Below, one piece after another: positions 21,391-32,648 of a stretch of DNA of 64,000 nucleotides; within the stretch, counting starts at the first letter, position 1, and every line of letters starts with the position of its first letter. Under the pieces are notes generated by a model. That model ran no database searches and was not told the origin of the DNA. It saw only the letters and a program-made list of their open reading frames with translations. Made by a program: the position numbers and the translations under genes. The DNA lies in the NCBI GenBank assembly GCA_002803225.1, contig NXFV01000610.1, forward strand, positions 41,854-105,853, read 5' to 3'. Source of the stretch: Gamarada debralockiae (taxonomy: Eukaryota > Ascomycota > Leotiomycetes > Helotiales > Hyphodiscaceae).

Positions 21391-23438
21391 TCACTTCCTC
21401 AGCGCATCAAGCCAGCTCCGCCATTCCAGAAATCGTTCAGGACCTATTGAATGTCCTCTCCTCCACCTCCCCCAAGCCAACAACCCACCCATCACAAGCG
21501 GTCCCGTCAACATACCCACCAACCCTATAACCAGCAATCGTCCCTGCCGCTCACTCTGCCTCACAACCTCTGAGTACCGCTCATTCCCAAAACTGACTCT
21601 GGAATACTTCGTCCTCCACCCAAGGTTTGGTAGATACACACTCATGCGCTCCTCCATCCATTTCCTCAGCCGATAAAGAGGTGAGACGACTGATGCGCGC
21701 ATCTCCGTATAGTTCTCTAGCGCGAGGTCGTTGATGGCGTGCGCGTCTGGTCTGCGGAATGAGGAATACTCGGCTAGTGCTTGGGCTCGGCGATAGGCTA
21801 TGATTTCAGGATTCGAGGAGGAGGAGGAGGTGGGAGGGAGATGTTTGTCTATGATGGAGAATAGAACGCGCACGTCTTCGAGCCCGGCGTTCATGCCTTG
21901 TCCGTAGAACGGGACCATGGCGTGTGCGGCATCGCCAACAATGACGGCTGAGTCGGAGAAGTGGTAGGGTTGGCATTTTATGCTGATTAAGGGGAGGTGA
22001 GGGTTTTGGGTGAAGGATGCGATGAGATCAGAGGGTTGAATGAGAGAGGTTACGCCGGGGAAGTTGGCGTTGAAGAAGGAGGGGACGGAGTTGGGGTCCT
22101 TTTCGAGGATCGTGAAGTGCGTCGATGGGAGGAAAAGTGTGCATGTGAAGGACCCATTCTGTAAGCCATTAGCACGAGACCAAAGCTCTGGGATCAGTGA
22201 AACGTACGAAGCTGGGAATGGCAATAAACATGAACTCCTTCCCAGGCCAAATATGTAAATGATGAGGCGAAATCCGGAATGCCGACTCGCGATCGTCTGC
22301 ATCTTCTATCTTCTTGGCTGGGATCGTGAACTCGCACCACAACGTATCGATGTACACCTGTTGATAGTCCATCCGCACATACTTCATCATGTGATATCGA
22401 GCTGCTGAGTGGGCGCCATCTGCTCCGATTAGGAAATCGAAATCGACTTCTACTTCTTGATCTCGGGTCTCGATTGAGTATTTGAGGAATCTTCCGGTTG
22501 AGACTTCAAACCAAGCTTTGTGTTCTTTGAAGTCGGCACCAGTTAGTTTGTGGTTGAAGAAAAATTTAACGTTGGGCATTGACTCCAGCTCGTCCAAGAG
22601 CGCTCTGTTGAGTCCTCCTCTGTCCACTGCAAATATAGTCTACCATTACATTAGCTTCAGTAACCGCAAAGAAGCAAGAAACATACTCTTCCATGAATGT
22701 CATAATCTTGAGGTATCTCATACAGCTCTCCGCCTTTCGAGCCATGAATCATCCGACCTCTCATGGGAATTGTCTCGCTGGACACTTTTGTCAAGAGATT
22801 TGGTCGGCCCGACGCTCGCATAGCATTGATACCGCGTTCTGAAAGGGCAAGGTTGATTGACTTCGTGAAATTAAGTGGAGTCGTTGAGGGATGGCGCAGG
22901 TCTGTCACAAGTTGTCAGAACCCTCAGTTGCATCATTGCGGCAAAAAGGATGAACAGGAAAGAACCAAAAATCTTTGGCTGTGAGGCTCGATCATAGAAC
23001 GCGAGGTTATAGTAGGTATGGCATTGGAAATCAATTGATAGAAATTGGCTGAAGGCTTTTGCATGTGCTTGTTTTGAGGACATTTCTTGCAGCTTTTGCT
23101 GTGGCGTGATCACTTGCTCTTTGCAGCGAACGCTCTTCATTAAGAGACGAATGAGAGATCCGGAAGGTCCGTCCTTAAAAATCTTGACCGATGAAGCGGT
23201 AAGCCAAGAGAAACAGAAACTGTTCAAGCTTCCGTGTTCTGGCAAAAATTGCGGAATCTCGAAGCTCTTTCTCGCAACGCAGCAAAGATATGTGAAAAGC
23301 AAGCGTACCACTCCTCAACTCATAGATTTCAACGTCATGTTCCCTTTGGGCAGCATACAAGGCTGCAAGAGCCCCAACGGGACCAGCCCCGATAACAATG
23401 GTCTTTTGCTTCCTGTCGTCTTTTACCATAATTTTCAA
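21391..23438 (-). CDS. BNA4: Kynurenine 3-monooxygenase
   Basis: Exons 23438-23309, 22901-22687, 22639-22208 and 22158-21391 join in frame into 514 residues. The introns are 407, 47 and 49 nt. The FAD-binding Rossmann motif [10 protein letters not shown] starts the protein. It is followed by N-L-A-L-S-E-R-G and [10 protein letters not shown], the second FAD motif G-A-D-G-A-H-S, then [18 protein letters not shown]. The C-terminal hydrophobic segment ([10 protein letters not shown]) matches the outer mitochondrial membrane anchor of this family. The enzyme hydroxylates L-kynurenine with NADPH and O2 in de novo NAD synthesis. The first intron is far longer than the others in this window; both its splice sites look normal and phase is kept. 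A second ATG three codons in is an alternative start. Confidence 0.9.
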
Positions 23439-23730
23439 AATGAAAAAAGTTGAAGAGAAGAGGAAGGAGCTCGATGACTCTCACACTCTTTTTCTTACAA
23501 ACCCAAGCCGGCTCGCCTAAAATCGAGGTCAGATAAATTCACCCCCCTTGAATTCTAAATCGTCCACGCCTTTCGAAATCAAAAACGCTGCAACGACGCG
23601 GCTGACAAAATTCCTCTCAGCTCTTTTTGCGCCGCCGTACAAATACAATCGCATCCAACAGCCGCGCAGCTCAAGACAGTTGATCGCATATTGGAACCTG
23701 CTACTGGAAGTCTGCAGCTGGCCGTTCAAC

Positions 23731-25166
23731 ATGAATTCAGAATCGCCTGCGAAGCGGAAGTGCTTGCGTGCTGAATGCGAAAACGACGCTGGCACCCTGC
23801 AATGTCCGACCTGCCTCAAGCTCGGTATTAAAGACAGCTTCTTCTGTTCGCAGGACTGTTTCAAGCTGAGTTGGGTAAATTGATTTCCTTTGTCAAGTTC
23901 AGGCTTTCATTCTGTCGGAGCTACACTTTCCAAATCAATTCTCAATTCCTCCGTATTTGATCTCCGACTAACTCTCTGTAGAGCGAGCACAAGAAGCTAC
24001 ATAAATCAAAGGGTAATTTCCTCAGCAGTCTCCTTACCCCGAAAGTTGTCTCTGAACCCGATCCAGACACCGGTCTTTACGACCCCTTCCCAACCTTCCA
24101 ATACACCGGATCTCTGCGACCCGTATACCCACTCTCGGAGCATCGAGAAGTCCCAAAATCCATACAACACCCCGATTACTGGAAAGATGGCATACCGAGA
24201 AGCGAGCGAGCAATTGGAGGGAGGAACAAGATCGAAATCTTAAACAAGGAGCAGCAAGAAGGCATGAGGAAAGTGTGCCGACTGGCTCGTGAGGTCTTGG
24301 ATATTGCTGCGGCTGCTGTGAAGCCGGGGATTACTACGGATTATATCGATGAGATCGTGCATAAAGCTTGCTTGGAAAGAGAAGTGAGAACTCCGACTAG
24401 CTATCTTCCGCAGCTACTGACAAACGCAGTCATACCCCTCGCCGCTGAACTACTGCAACTTCCCCAAATCTGTATGCACGTCCCCGAACGAAGTTATCTG
24501 CCATGGTATCCCAGACAAACGAGTCCTAGTCGACGGCGATATCCTCAACATCGACGTAACCCTCTACCATGGAGGCTTCCATGGCGATCTGAACGAAACA
24601 TACTACGTTGGTGACAAGGCCAAGGCGGACCCAGATTCGGTGCGTGTAGTTGAAGCTGCAAGAGAATGCCTAGATGAGGCCATCAAGCTTGTCAAGCCCG
24701 GAGCGCTTTTCAGGAGCTACGGTAATGTGATAGAAAAGCACGCCAAGTCGAAGAACTGCAGTGTCATCAAGGCGTACTGTGGTCACGGTATCAACAGCTT
24801 GTTCCATTGTTCGCCGAATATTCCGCATTATGCCAAGAATAAGGCTGTGGGAGAGGCAAAGGAGGGCATGTGCTTTACCATCGAGCCTATGATTGCTCTG
24901 GGGACACATCAGGATAAGACTTGGCCTGATGATTGGACGAGTGTAACACGGGATGGGAAGAGGACTGCACAATTTGGTATGTCATCTCGATCGAAATTTG
25001 TGCCTTTTCAAGAGGCTGACTGTGAGCAGAACATACTCTTCTAGTTACTGCTGATGGCGTTGAGATCCTTACTGCAAGATTCCCCGATTCTCCTGGGGGA
25101 CCTATTTCTATGCCAGTGCCGGCTGCTGTGGAAGAAAACGGGGTGAAGAAGGAAGAGGCGACTTGA
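23731..25166 (+). CDS. Methionine aminopeptidase 1 with N-terminal zinc finger
   Basis: Exons 23731-23874, 23982-24012, 24067-24383, 24430-24976 and 25030-25166 join into 391 residues. The start has the MYND-like zinc finger of eukaryotic MetAP1 (K-R-K-C-L-R-A-E-C, then L-Q-C-P-T-C, then F-C-S-Q-D-C). The catalytic domain has the substrate loop [17 protein letters not shown], and the metal ligands: D in L-N-I-D-V-T, D in G-D-L-N-E-T-Y, H in Y-C-G-H-G-I-N, E in F-T-I-E-P-M and E in A-Q-F-E-H-T. It removes the initiator methionine from nascent proteins at the ribosome. The second exon is only 31 nt, and its 3' intron end (CCAG at 24066) is my least certain junction. It is divergent to the KMO gene, about 290 bp away. 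Confidence 0.9.
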
Positions 25167-25746
25167 ATGATACCCATGAAAATGAGTCATAGTCAAGGCA
25201 GATGTGTACAATTATGAATTATCTGTTCCAAGGGACCAAAAACAAACACATAACTGCTGATAAATACAGTACCTTTGTGGAGTGACAATATGTGTTCTCA
25301 ATCATCAAACAAGACTCGCGGTCGAATTGCACGCCCCTGACATGTGTCACAAGTCCGGCCTCATAAGCGAGCCAATCATAACATCAGTCGGAAGATCAAG
25401 CTTCTGCAGGCAGCTTTTCCACTTCCTTTGAGAACGCGAGCCTCAATTTCATCATTCCGCTGACCTCGTCCAACCTCGAATATCTCGAGCTCCGCGATAG
25501 CTTTGAAATTCCCCTTCACCCTTCCAACCAACTCTCTCAGCCCCTTTGACTCCGTTTTCGGTGCGCCAACAAACGTTTACAAGCACGGATTCTTTCCCCG
25601 CCTCTCGAAATTTCTGCCAACAACCGAGCTCCCTTCGAGTTCTCGCCCCATTTTTGAAGCTACACTGCACATCCGCAGTGCTCGAAAGACGGAAATAATT
25701 TGAGTGTGGGAAAGCGCGTACTTCGCGCGATCAAAGAGTGCCTGTC
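25167..25746. other. Intergenic flank
   Basis: It contains the 3' end of the aminopeptidase gene and the promoter region of the cornichon gene. No separate gene is seen. Confidence 0.5.
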
Positions 25747-26486
25747 ATGATGTCTGGCGAGGCGTGGTTGTACCTGTTGGCGGTACTAATTAATGCCGTC
25801 AACCTGTTCCTACAAGTGTTCTTTACGATCATGTATAGCGATTTGGAGTGGTATGTTCCTCTCCGCGAATCTCCCTAAGCTCGTTCATTTCCGCTGGTAT
25901 CTATTTCTCGAGTCCTCGGAGATTGGAGATAAGAAAGAGCTTGGTTGGGAGGTACTGGGATGGGTTTCTGGCACACATGCTGACTGAGGGATGCTACAGT
26001 GACTACATTAATCCTATCGATCTCTGCAACCGTCTCAACACGTACATCATCCCTGAAGCTGCCGTCCATGGCTTCTTGACCTTCCTGTTCCTTATCAATG
26101 GGTACTGGATTGCGCTTCTGCTCAATCTACCGCTCCTCGCTTTCAACGTCAAGAAGTACGCCTCCCTCACATTCCAACGTCCTACAGACTCGATCTTGCG
26201 GCGAGTCTGCAAGGCCTGGAGCTGTTCTGATATGGGAGCTTTGCTGACATGATCACTAGAATTGTGGATAACGCCCATCTTCTGGACGCCACTGAGATCT
26301 TCAGGAAATTGAATGTACACAAAAAGGTAAGACAAGCCCCACAGGGCTTTTGAGGTTGTATGGCAGTAGTTGCTAATGGTTGGGCGAATCTAGGAATCCT
26401 TCATCAAGCTCGGCTTTCATCTCGTCATGTTCTTCTTCTACCTTTACTCGATGATCGTAGCTCTTATCCGCGACGAGTCGCATTAA
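25747..26486 (+). CDS. ERV14: Cornichon / Erv14-like ER cargo receptor
   Basis: Exons 25747-25850, 26000-26155, 26260-26326 and 26394-26486 join into 139 residues, close to the 138 of yeast Erv14. The introns are 149, 104 and 67 nt. Family features are clear: an N-terminal membrane segment ([12 protein letters not shown]), the signature [13 protein letters not shown] split by intron 1, then L-N-x-Y-I-I-P-E, a second hydrophobic stretch, D-A-T-E-I-F-R-K-L and a C-terminal membrane segment. The protein loads membrane cargo into COPII vesicles leaving the ER. Two ATG codons are adjacent at the start, and either may be used. Confidence 0.95.
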
Positions 26487-27057
26487 CTTGATTCCTCGAT
26501 CGGCGAGTGGTACGGCTCGGAGGTATAATTGGGAGCTGAGTGGGGTGGTTGCATTTACTGTGGGAAAGTGGGCTGGTGGAAGAGAGGGATAGGAAGGAAG
26601 GGCTGTAGAAACGTGTGTCTAGGAAAGGTGGTGGGATAACAAGTGCCTTGTGGGAGTTTTGAGCAACTAGATCAATAGTGGCGGTCCTTTGGGAGTCGTG
26701 TGCTTGCTTCCATTTTATATGGGGCGTATTCCACGTTGGGCTTCGTATGCGAGGCCATGCGTGGATAAATACCTTGGCATGCTGTTGTATAGCATGTTTT
26801 CAATCTGAATTTTGTCATAATCTATCTTCAGCTTTCGAATGAGTGACATCTGTGGCCTAAGGTAGAGTAAAATGCTCAAGATTCCTGCCGGATTTCAAGT
26901 TCTTCTAGCCTCAGGCCACAATACACAAGGCTGCGACTAAAATCGCTATCAAAATAATCTGAACATTTCAAACGTGCGCAAGACGCTGTACTTCGCCTCA
27001 ACGTCACCACGATCTAACAACCCCTTCCAACTCCCAAATATCGCCTGTTAATTCAAG
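26487..27057. other. Intergenic flank
   Basis: This is the 3' flank of the cornichon gene and the promoter of the Prp17-like gene. No further gene is seen. Confidence 0.5.
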
Positions 27058-28632
27058 ATGGCAGACTTCGGAGCCTACCCGCCAAATATGGCCCCCCAAA
27101 ACGCGCTCATAGCCCGACAAGTAGCAGGACCAGACCACGCCGTAGTCCCATACACAGCAGAAGATCTCTCCCGACCCTCACAAGGCCCCGCCAACCCCTT
27201 CAAAGACGAAGTGAACTCCCTCAAGCGCAAAAATGTCCTCACCGGCTACGCAGAAGAGACATACCTCAGCGAACACACATTCCGCAGCCAACATCGCGCC
27301 ATAGAGCGAGGCGACAGACAAGTTCTCGGCGGCGTCGCTGCAAAGGAAGAAGCAGCGCGGATACGAGCAAAGAGACAGAAGAAAGGCGACGCGACGGTTG
27401 CGGAGGGTGATAATGCTTATGTGGGTCCTTGGGCAAAGTATAAGCAAGAGGAGTATGAGGATGTAGGTGAGGACGAGGAGTTAGCTAGTGATGAGGAATA
27501 CGAGGAGGTTGAGGAGGAAGAAGTTATTGAGAGTGGTGCTGTGGTCCCAGCGTTACCGCAGGCGCTGGCGAAGAGGAAAGAAGCTGAGGAGATGGGTGAT
27601 GAGACGTCTAAATTTGAGGGGACTGAGCAGTACGATTACCAAGGGAGAACGTACATGCATGTTCCTCAAGACTTGGATATTGATCTCAGGAAGGAGGTTG
27701 GAAGCGTGAAGAATTATGTGCCGAAAAAATTCGTGCATGCGTGGAAGAGCCATACGAAACCTATTGCTGCAGTACGCTTCTTTCCCGGGTCGGGACATCT
27801 GCTACTTTCTGGGAGTGCGGATACGACGGTTAAGATTTGGGATGTTTATCATCAGAAGGAGTTATTGCGGACGTATTCGGGGCATACCAAGGCGCTTTCG
27901 GACGTCACATTCAATACTTCTGGCACGCAATTCTTGTCCGCTTCTTATGACCGAATGATGAAGCTTTGGGATACAGAGACTGGACAGTGTATCAACCGCT
28001 TTACGACTGGCAAGACCCCTCATGTGGTTAAATTCAACCCGGATCCGGAGCACGCGAATGAGTTCCTCGCTGGTATGTCGGATAAGAAGATCATCCAGTT
28101 TGACATCCGTACGAGGGAGATTGTGCAGGAATACGATCACCATCTTGCCGCTATCAACACCATTACGTTCGTCGATGAGAACCGCCGCTTTATGACGACT
28201 TCCGACGACAAGTCGCTTAGGGCATGGGACTACAACATCCCTGTGCCCATCAAGTATATCGCAGAGCCACACATGTATCCCATGACCCGCGCATCCGCCC
28301 ATCCATCCGGTAAATACGTCGCCTATCAGTCCTCTGACAACAACATCTTCGTGTATGGAGCAAACGACAAGTTCCGCCAAAACAGAAAGAAGGTGTTCAA
28401 GGGACACAACAACGCAGGCTATGCGATTGATGTAGCCTGCAGTCCTGATGGCCAATTCGTGGCATCGGGCGATACGGGTGGATATGTCTGTTTCTGGGAC
28501 TGGAAGACTTGCAAGATGTGGCATAAGATGCAGGCTAGTGATGGGGCTGTTACGTGTGTGGAGTGGCATCCGCAGGAGAGCTCGAAGGTTATTACTGCGG
28601 GGTTGGATGGGACCATCAAGTATTGGGATTAA
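27058..28632 (+). CDS. CDC40: Prp17/Cdc40-like splicing factor (WD40)
   Basis: A single exon of 524 residues. The N-terminal third is charged (R-A-K-R-Q-K-K near residue 100; acidic run around residues 140-160). A seven-bladed WD40 propeller follows, with repeats ending V-K-I-W-D, M-K-L-W-D, L-R-A-W-D, V-C-F-W-D and I-K-Y-W-D. The block H-A-W-K-S-H-T-K-P-I just before the first blade and the final stop right after the last W-D are typical of Prp17/Cdc40. That factor acts in the second catalytic step of pre-mRNA splicing. It is intact and lacks introns, unlike its neighbours. Confidence 0.92.
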   Translation: MADFGAYPPNMAPQNALIARQVAGPDHAVVPYTAEDLSRPSQGPANPFKDEVNSLKRKNVLTGYAEETYLSEHTFRSQHRAIERGDRQVLGGVAAKEEAARIRAKRQKKGDATVAEGDNAYVGPWAKYKQEEYEDVGEDEELASDEEYEEVEEEEVIESGAVVPALPQALAKRKEAEEMGDETSKFEGTEQYDYQGRTYMHVPQDLDIDLRKEVGSVKNYVPKKFVHAWKSHTKPIAAVRFFPGSGHLLLSGSADTTVKIWDVYHQKELLRTYSGHTKALSDVTFNTSGTQFLSASYDRMMKLWDTETGQCINRFTTGKTPHVVKFNPDPEHANEFLAGMSDKKIIQFDIRTREIVQEYDHHLAAINTITFVDENRRFMTTSDDKSLRAWDYNIPVPIKYIAEPHMYPMTRASAHPSGKYVAYQSSDNNIFVYGANDKFRQNRKKVFKGHNNAGYAIDVACSPDGQFVASGDTGGYVCFWDWKTCKMWHKMQASDGAVTCVEWHPQESSKVITAGLDGTIKYWD

Positions 28633-30072
28633 AGAGGAAAATTGGTGCGTGCCGTTTCTCTGCGTAGAATTGTAAAAATGGGCATACCAATGCAAGGCTT
28701 TTTTGTGGTATCTTGAAATGCTCAATACTTTCCGTATCGTGATGCTTCTCTGCTAACTTTGAGCGTAGCCACTACCAGTTGCATATTGTGTTCACCGCTT
28801 TCTTCAGATGTTCGAGACATTTGGAGCGTTTCCATGCAAGTGTGGCAAAACACAGCCAATGAATTTCTCCTGTGACAAGTCTGCGGGATGATGGACAAGT
28901 GTGGCAAGCAGTCGAGGAGTTGGGGGATAATATTGCAAAGTCGGTGCTTTATATCTTACGTCTGCAGACGAAGTAAGTGAAGGGGGTGCTCTCTTCTAAA
29001 TGATGTAGTTTGCTGACATAGAGGTGGCAGGAAACGACCTCTCAAAGCTTTTGCCCAGGCTGTAAGGCCTCCATTTTTTTTTCCGATGATGCTTTGGGTG
29101 GTGACTTTCGCCGTTTTTGGATTCTTCCAGAACCATCTCTACAAAACATTCGATTTACAGATGATATAGATATCACTCCTATATTATTTGCTGGATATAT
29201 ACTTCAATTGTAGTACTTTTTCTAATGTTCACAAACATTCTGGACGGATTCGCGGTGATCGGCCATCAATGTTTCCTGATGGTAGCACGTATGGGTTTAT
29301 TGTCGACGCTGAGATTTTGCGCTGGCGTCTATTGTAAGATCTACAAGGCCTACAGCGTACGGGATGCATGTGTTCTCGCCGGGTGGCTTGTTCTTTTGCG
29401 AGGACTCATTTGTTGTCTTGTTTTTGTTTACTACTGTCAACATGCAAGTGCTGGGGCGACAGCCCTTGCAACGAAGGGGATGTGATTACAGAGGGTGGAT
29501 TGAGTGGTGTTCGTTCCTCCAGCGTACACTGGTAGACTGGCCTACAGTCAAAGAGGATAAATGTCGACCGGGAGTTTCCCGCGACGTAGACTGCTTGGAA
29601 TGGGAAAACCTGAATGCAGGTTGGAGGGTGATTGAAGAAGATGCTTGAAATATCAGAAAGTCTTCTCGTGCTTGAACCCCACACAAGCAGGTTTGTCAAA
29701 AACCACGTTTCTTCGATACCTGACTTGAATTGTCGTTGGGTCAGTCACTCAAAAATTTCGTTCTCCAGGAATTGAGAATGCTAGAAGCTGTCAACAAGCT
29801 ATGGTAAATTTTTAGGCGAACCTCAGAATATCAAACCGACCCTGCAAACCCCTTCCCTAAACCACCCCTCCTATCTAGTAAAGGGCAGCAAGTGCACACC
29901 CACGTGATCTCACCCTGTCGAACAACCCCCACGCGTGTCTCCGCCTCAACATCGAGGCACACTTGCAGAAACACAGCCTCGTCGCATCAGACCTCCAAAG
30001 TCGCACCTTGACATTGCTCTCTTTGTCGTAAACCAACTTCGAAACCAATGTTATGACCCTCAATCTCTCCCG
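28633..30072. other. Long gene-free stretch
   Basis: No gene is convincing. The frame 29225-29485 (+, 86 codons) is hydrophobic but without family features. A run of T occurs near 29071-29082. The last 200 bp form the promoter and leader of the next gene. Confidence 0.45.
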
Positions 30073-31989
30073 ATGTCCGTCGGCTTCGGATTCTCGGCCG
30101 GCGACTTCATCTCGGCGCTCGAGCTCGTCGCAACTGTCGTCGACGCGCTGCGCGAGAGCGGCGCCTCCTCGACCGAATATCGAGCCTTGATCTCCCAACT
30201 TCACACCCTTGAGACCGCACTTCTTCGTGTGAAGCGCCTCGAACTCGACGACTCACAGCATGCGGAAGTGGTAGCCTTACGGCAAGCTGCGTCACAGTGT
30301 CAGCGGACAATCGATGCGTTTTGGGAGAAGTTAAAGAAATACCAGCCCAGTTTGAGAGCTCGTGGGAGTGGGAGTAGGGTTCGCGATGGGTGGATGAAGA
30401 TTAAATGGGCGTTGTGTCAGAAAGAGGATTTGGTTAGGTTTAAGGCAGATTTGATGGGCCACACAGAGAGTATTGAGATGTTGCTCACAACTGTTCAGAT
30501 GTTGGTTTCTTTTAAGTGTTAGTATGCGGGGTCGAGTCGCTGATTCTTCAACAGGGCTGCAACGAGGATTGATAGTAAGAAAAACGATCGACATCACCAA
30601 ACCCTTGCTGGAAAGATTCAGGAATCATACTTTGGCTGCATGCAGAAGATGAGCGGGGTGCTGGAACGAGTAACGACGTAACTTTGCCTCAGATAGTCTG
30701 TTAGGCGGGGCTGACATGTTTACAGAGGTATTGAACAGGGAAAGCAGCTTCTTGAGTTGACGAGGAAGGTTGTGTGAGTATGAGAAGGCAAACGCGGGAG
30801 CAGTAACTAATTTGGGGTACAGTCAAACGAATGTACAGGTTTTCCAAATTGTTCTCACTATGCAGAATATCATCACAAGAATCCCAGGGCAGGTTAACCG
30901 GCAGCAGCCGGTCTACTTTGTAGACGCAATGGGCCGAAACATGTCTTTCGACCTCGAATTTATTATGTCTGCAGATGTCTGTACACAGTCTCCTTTGGAA
31001 GATTTATCTGACTGTCTGCGCTAGGCCCTGAAGTCGGTTCTATACTGTAACTTCAGAAACATTGGCTCGGGGGCTACGAAGATCGAGAAAGGGGAGTTTG
31101 CCATCCAGGATTCAGCTACGAACAAAGATGTCGACCTTGCTTCGCCGTGGGAGACCTGCTTCTATCCGAAACAGCATGTTACCATGAGCATGGTATTCAA
31201 TTCCCAAAACCCCATCATGCACTGCCCGAAATGCTCTGCCAACAATGAAGCCCAAGATGATGAGGATATCGAATGGTACGTCGCGTATTATCGTATTGTC
31301 AGTCACCCACTAATTGCCGAAGTAGTGACAAATGCCACATGATCTACAGACGATCTGTAGCTATAGAGTTGTTAGAGTCTCAGAAAATGCTCTCCTCGCC
31401 TTCCACCGACCCCCTATCATTCAGTGGCATAGAACCACATGACTTTTCCCCTCTTATTCACGAGGCTGGAAAATCGTCACACCTGAAGAGAAAGAAAACA
31501 GACGACGAGGACGAAGAAATGACTCTCTTTCGTCGGGTGCGCATCAAAACCTCGATCTCTCTTCCGGCCAAAACTTCCCGCCCAGGGTCACCTGTCTCTG
31601 AATTCAGTAGTATCAGTGACGGTGGCGACTGTGAGATGACTAGTGTCGAACATGATGCTGAACTTCACCATAGCCCAAGTCCTATGGCTGAAGACGTGTA
31701 TGACCCGGATGATATCGGACTTCGAGACAGCCCACCGTTCAGACCCATTAGGGTTAATCTCACGCCTTCACCAAGCCCTCCTCCCTTGGTTTCTCTGAGC
31801 GGTATCCGTCGCGAATTCGATGATGCTGCCCCCTGGGTATTGGAACGCAAGCAAAATCGTGCTAAGAATGTTCCATCACAAGGTGATGCGGTGCTGGTCA
31901 GCTTTATGGACAGTTGGGAGCCTCCTGAAATCGTAAGACAATCGAGCATCGGAGGAGAGACCATCAACAACGCATCAAAATGGCTGTGA
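30073..31989 (+). CDS. Fungal ubiquitin-like-domain (ULD_2-type) protein
   Basis: Six exons (30073-30500, 30555-30677, 30726-30773, 30823-30976, 31025-31275, 31326-31989) join into 555 residues; all five introns are 48-54 nt. The N-terminal helical region (F-S-A-G-D-F-I-S-A-L-E-L-V) resembles the fungal N-terminal domain seen in STAND proteins. The middle carries the ubiquitin-like region as I know it: R-Q-Q-P-V-Y-F-V-D-A-M-G-R, then K-I-E-K-G-E-F-A-I-Q-D, P-W-E-T-C-F, and a Cys pair region C-P-K-C ... D-K-C-H-M-I-Y-R-R that may bind zinc. The tail is disordered and Ser/Pro-rich. The biochemical role is unknown; such proteins are thought to act in signalling or incompatibility-related contexts. 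The fourth intron uses a weak GTCTGT donor, but phase is kept. Confidence 0.8.
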
Positions 31990-32648
31990 GGATGCTGGTG
32001 AAGACTTCGATTGTGATTCTTCCCGCCACGGCGGTGCACTGCTCCAAAGCCCAGGCTTGGCACACCTACGCACACCTAGATCAGAAGGAAGTTGAAACTT
32101 ACATTCAACTCTAACTCTTCTTTTATTTCAAACTATAGAAGCTGTGGTGTGCAAAGTGATGAGGATGATTAGGTGTTTTATTGCCTGGCTTTCAATAAGC
32201 CGTCGAGGTGAATAGAAGGGTCAGATCTCGCACTATTGCAACCATTCTACCTGAAGTATATATAAGGCCCCATCGTGAAATGGCGACTTCATATCGAGGA
32301 CAATGCTGCCAGGATATATTTATAGTGGCCAAGCGCAACTGTGAGAGGGAGAGATGCCCAGCAGTTCGCCATCTTTCGTACACTTAGCTCCTCTTACAGC
32401 TCTGCACACCATGTATATTTCAGAGGGCGAGTGGAGGGTGGGGTAGTCCTTGACTTATTAAGGTTGAGGCCTAGAAGCCGGTTTTCAACCTCCCTAGTTG
32501 CGTATAGACGTTATTTCATATTCATGAATCATATATATAAAATACTGATCATACCCCGCTTTACGCAACTTCTTTCACCCGTCTTTGACATGCCAAAATT
32601 CGGCGAAATCATATCCAACTCAACCCTTCAATTTCACACTCTTGAAAC
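31990..32648. other. Gene-free stretch
   Basis: No gene is seen. It separates the ubiquitin-like gene from a decayed secreted-protein gene; both 3' ends point into it. Confidence 0.45.

Noticed and set aside
22871..23311. A 146-codon frame across the long KMO intron
   Set aside because: It has no motif and runs across the splice acceptor in the wrong frame. I keep the intron as the simplest reading.
27862..28725. A 287-codon minus-strand open frame opposite the Prp17 gene
   Set aside because: It lies wholly antisense to a strongly conserved WD40 gene and has no motif of its own.
30107..30310. An Arg-rich antisense frame
   Set aside because: It is antisense to exon 1 of the ubiquitin-like-domain gene.
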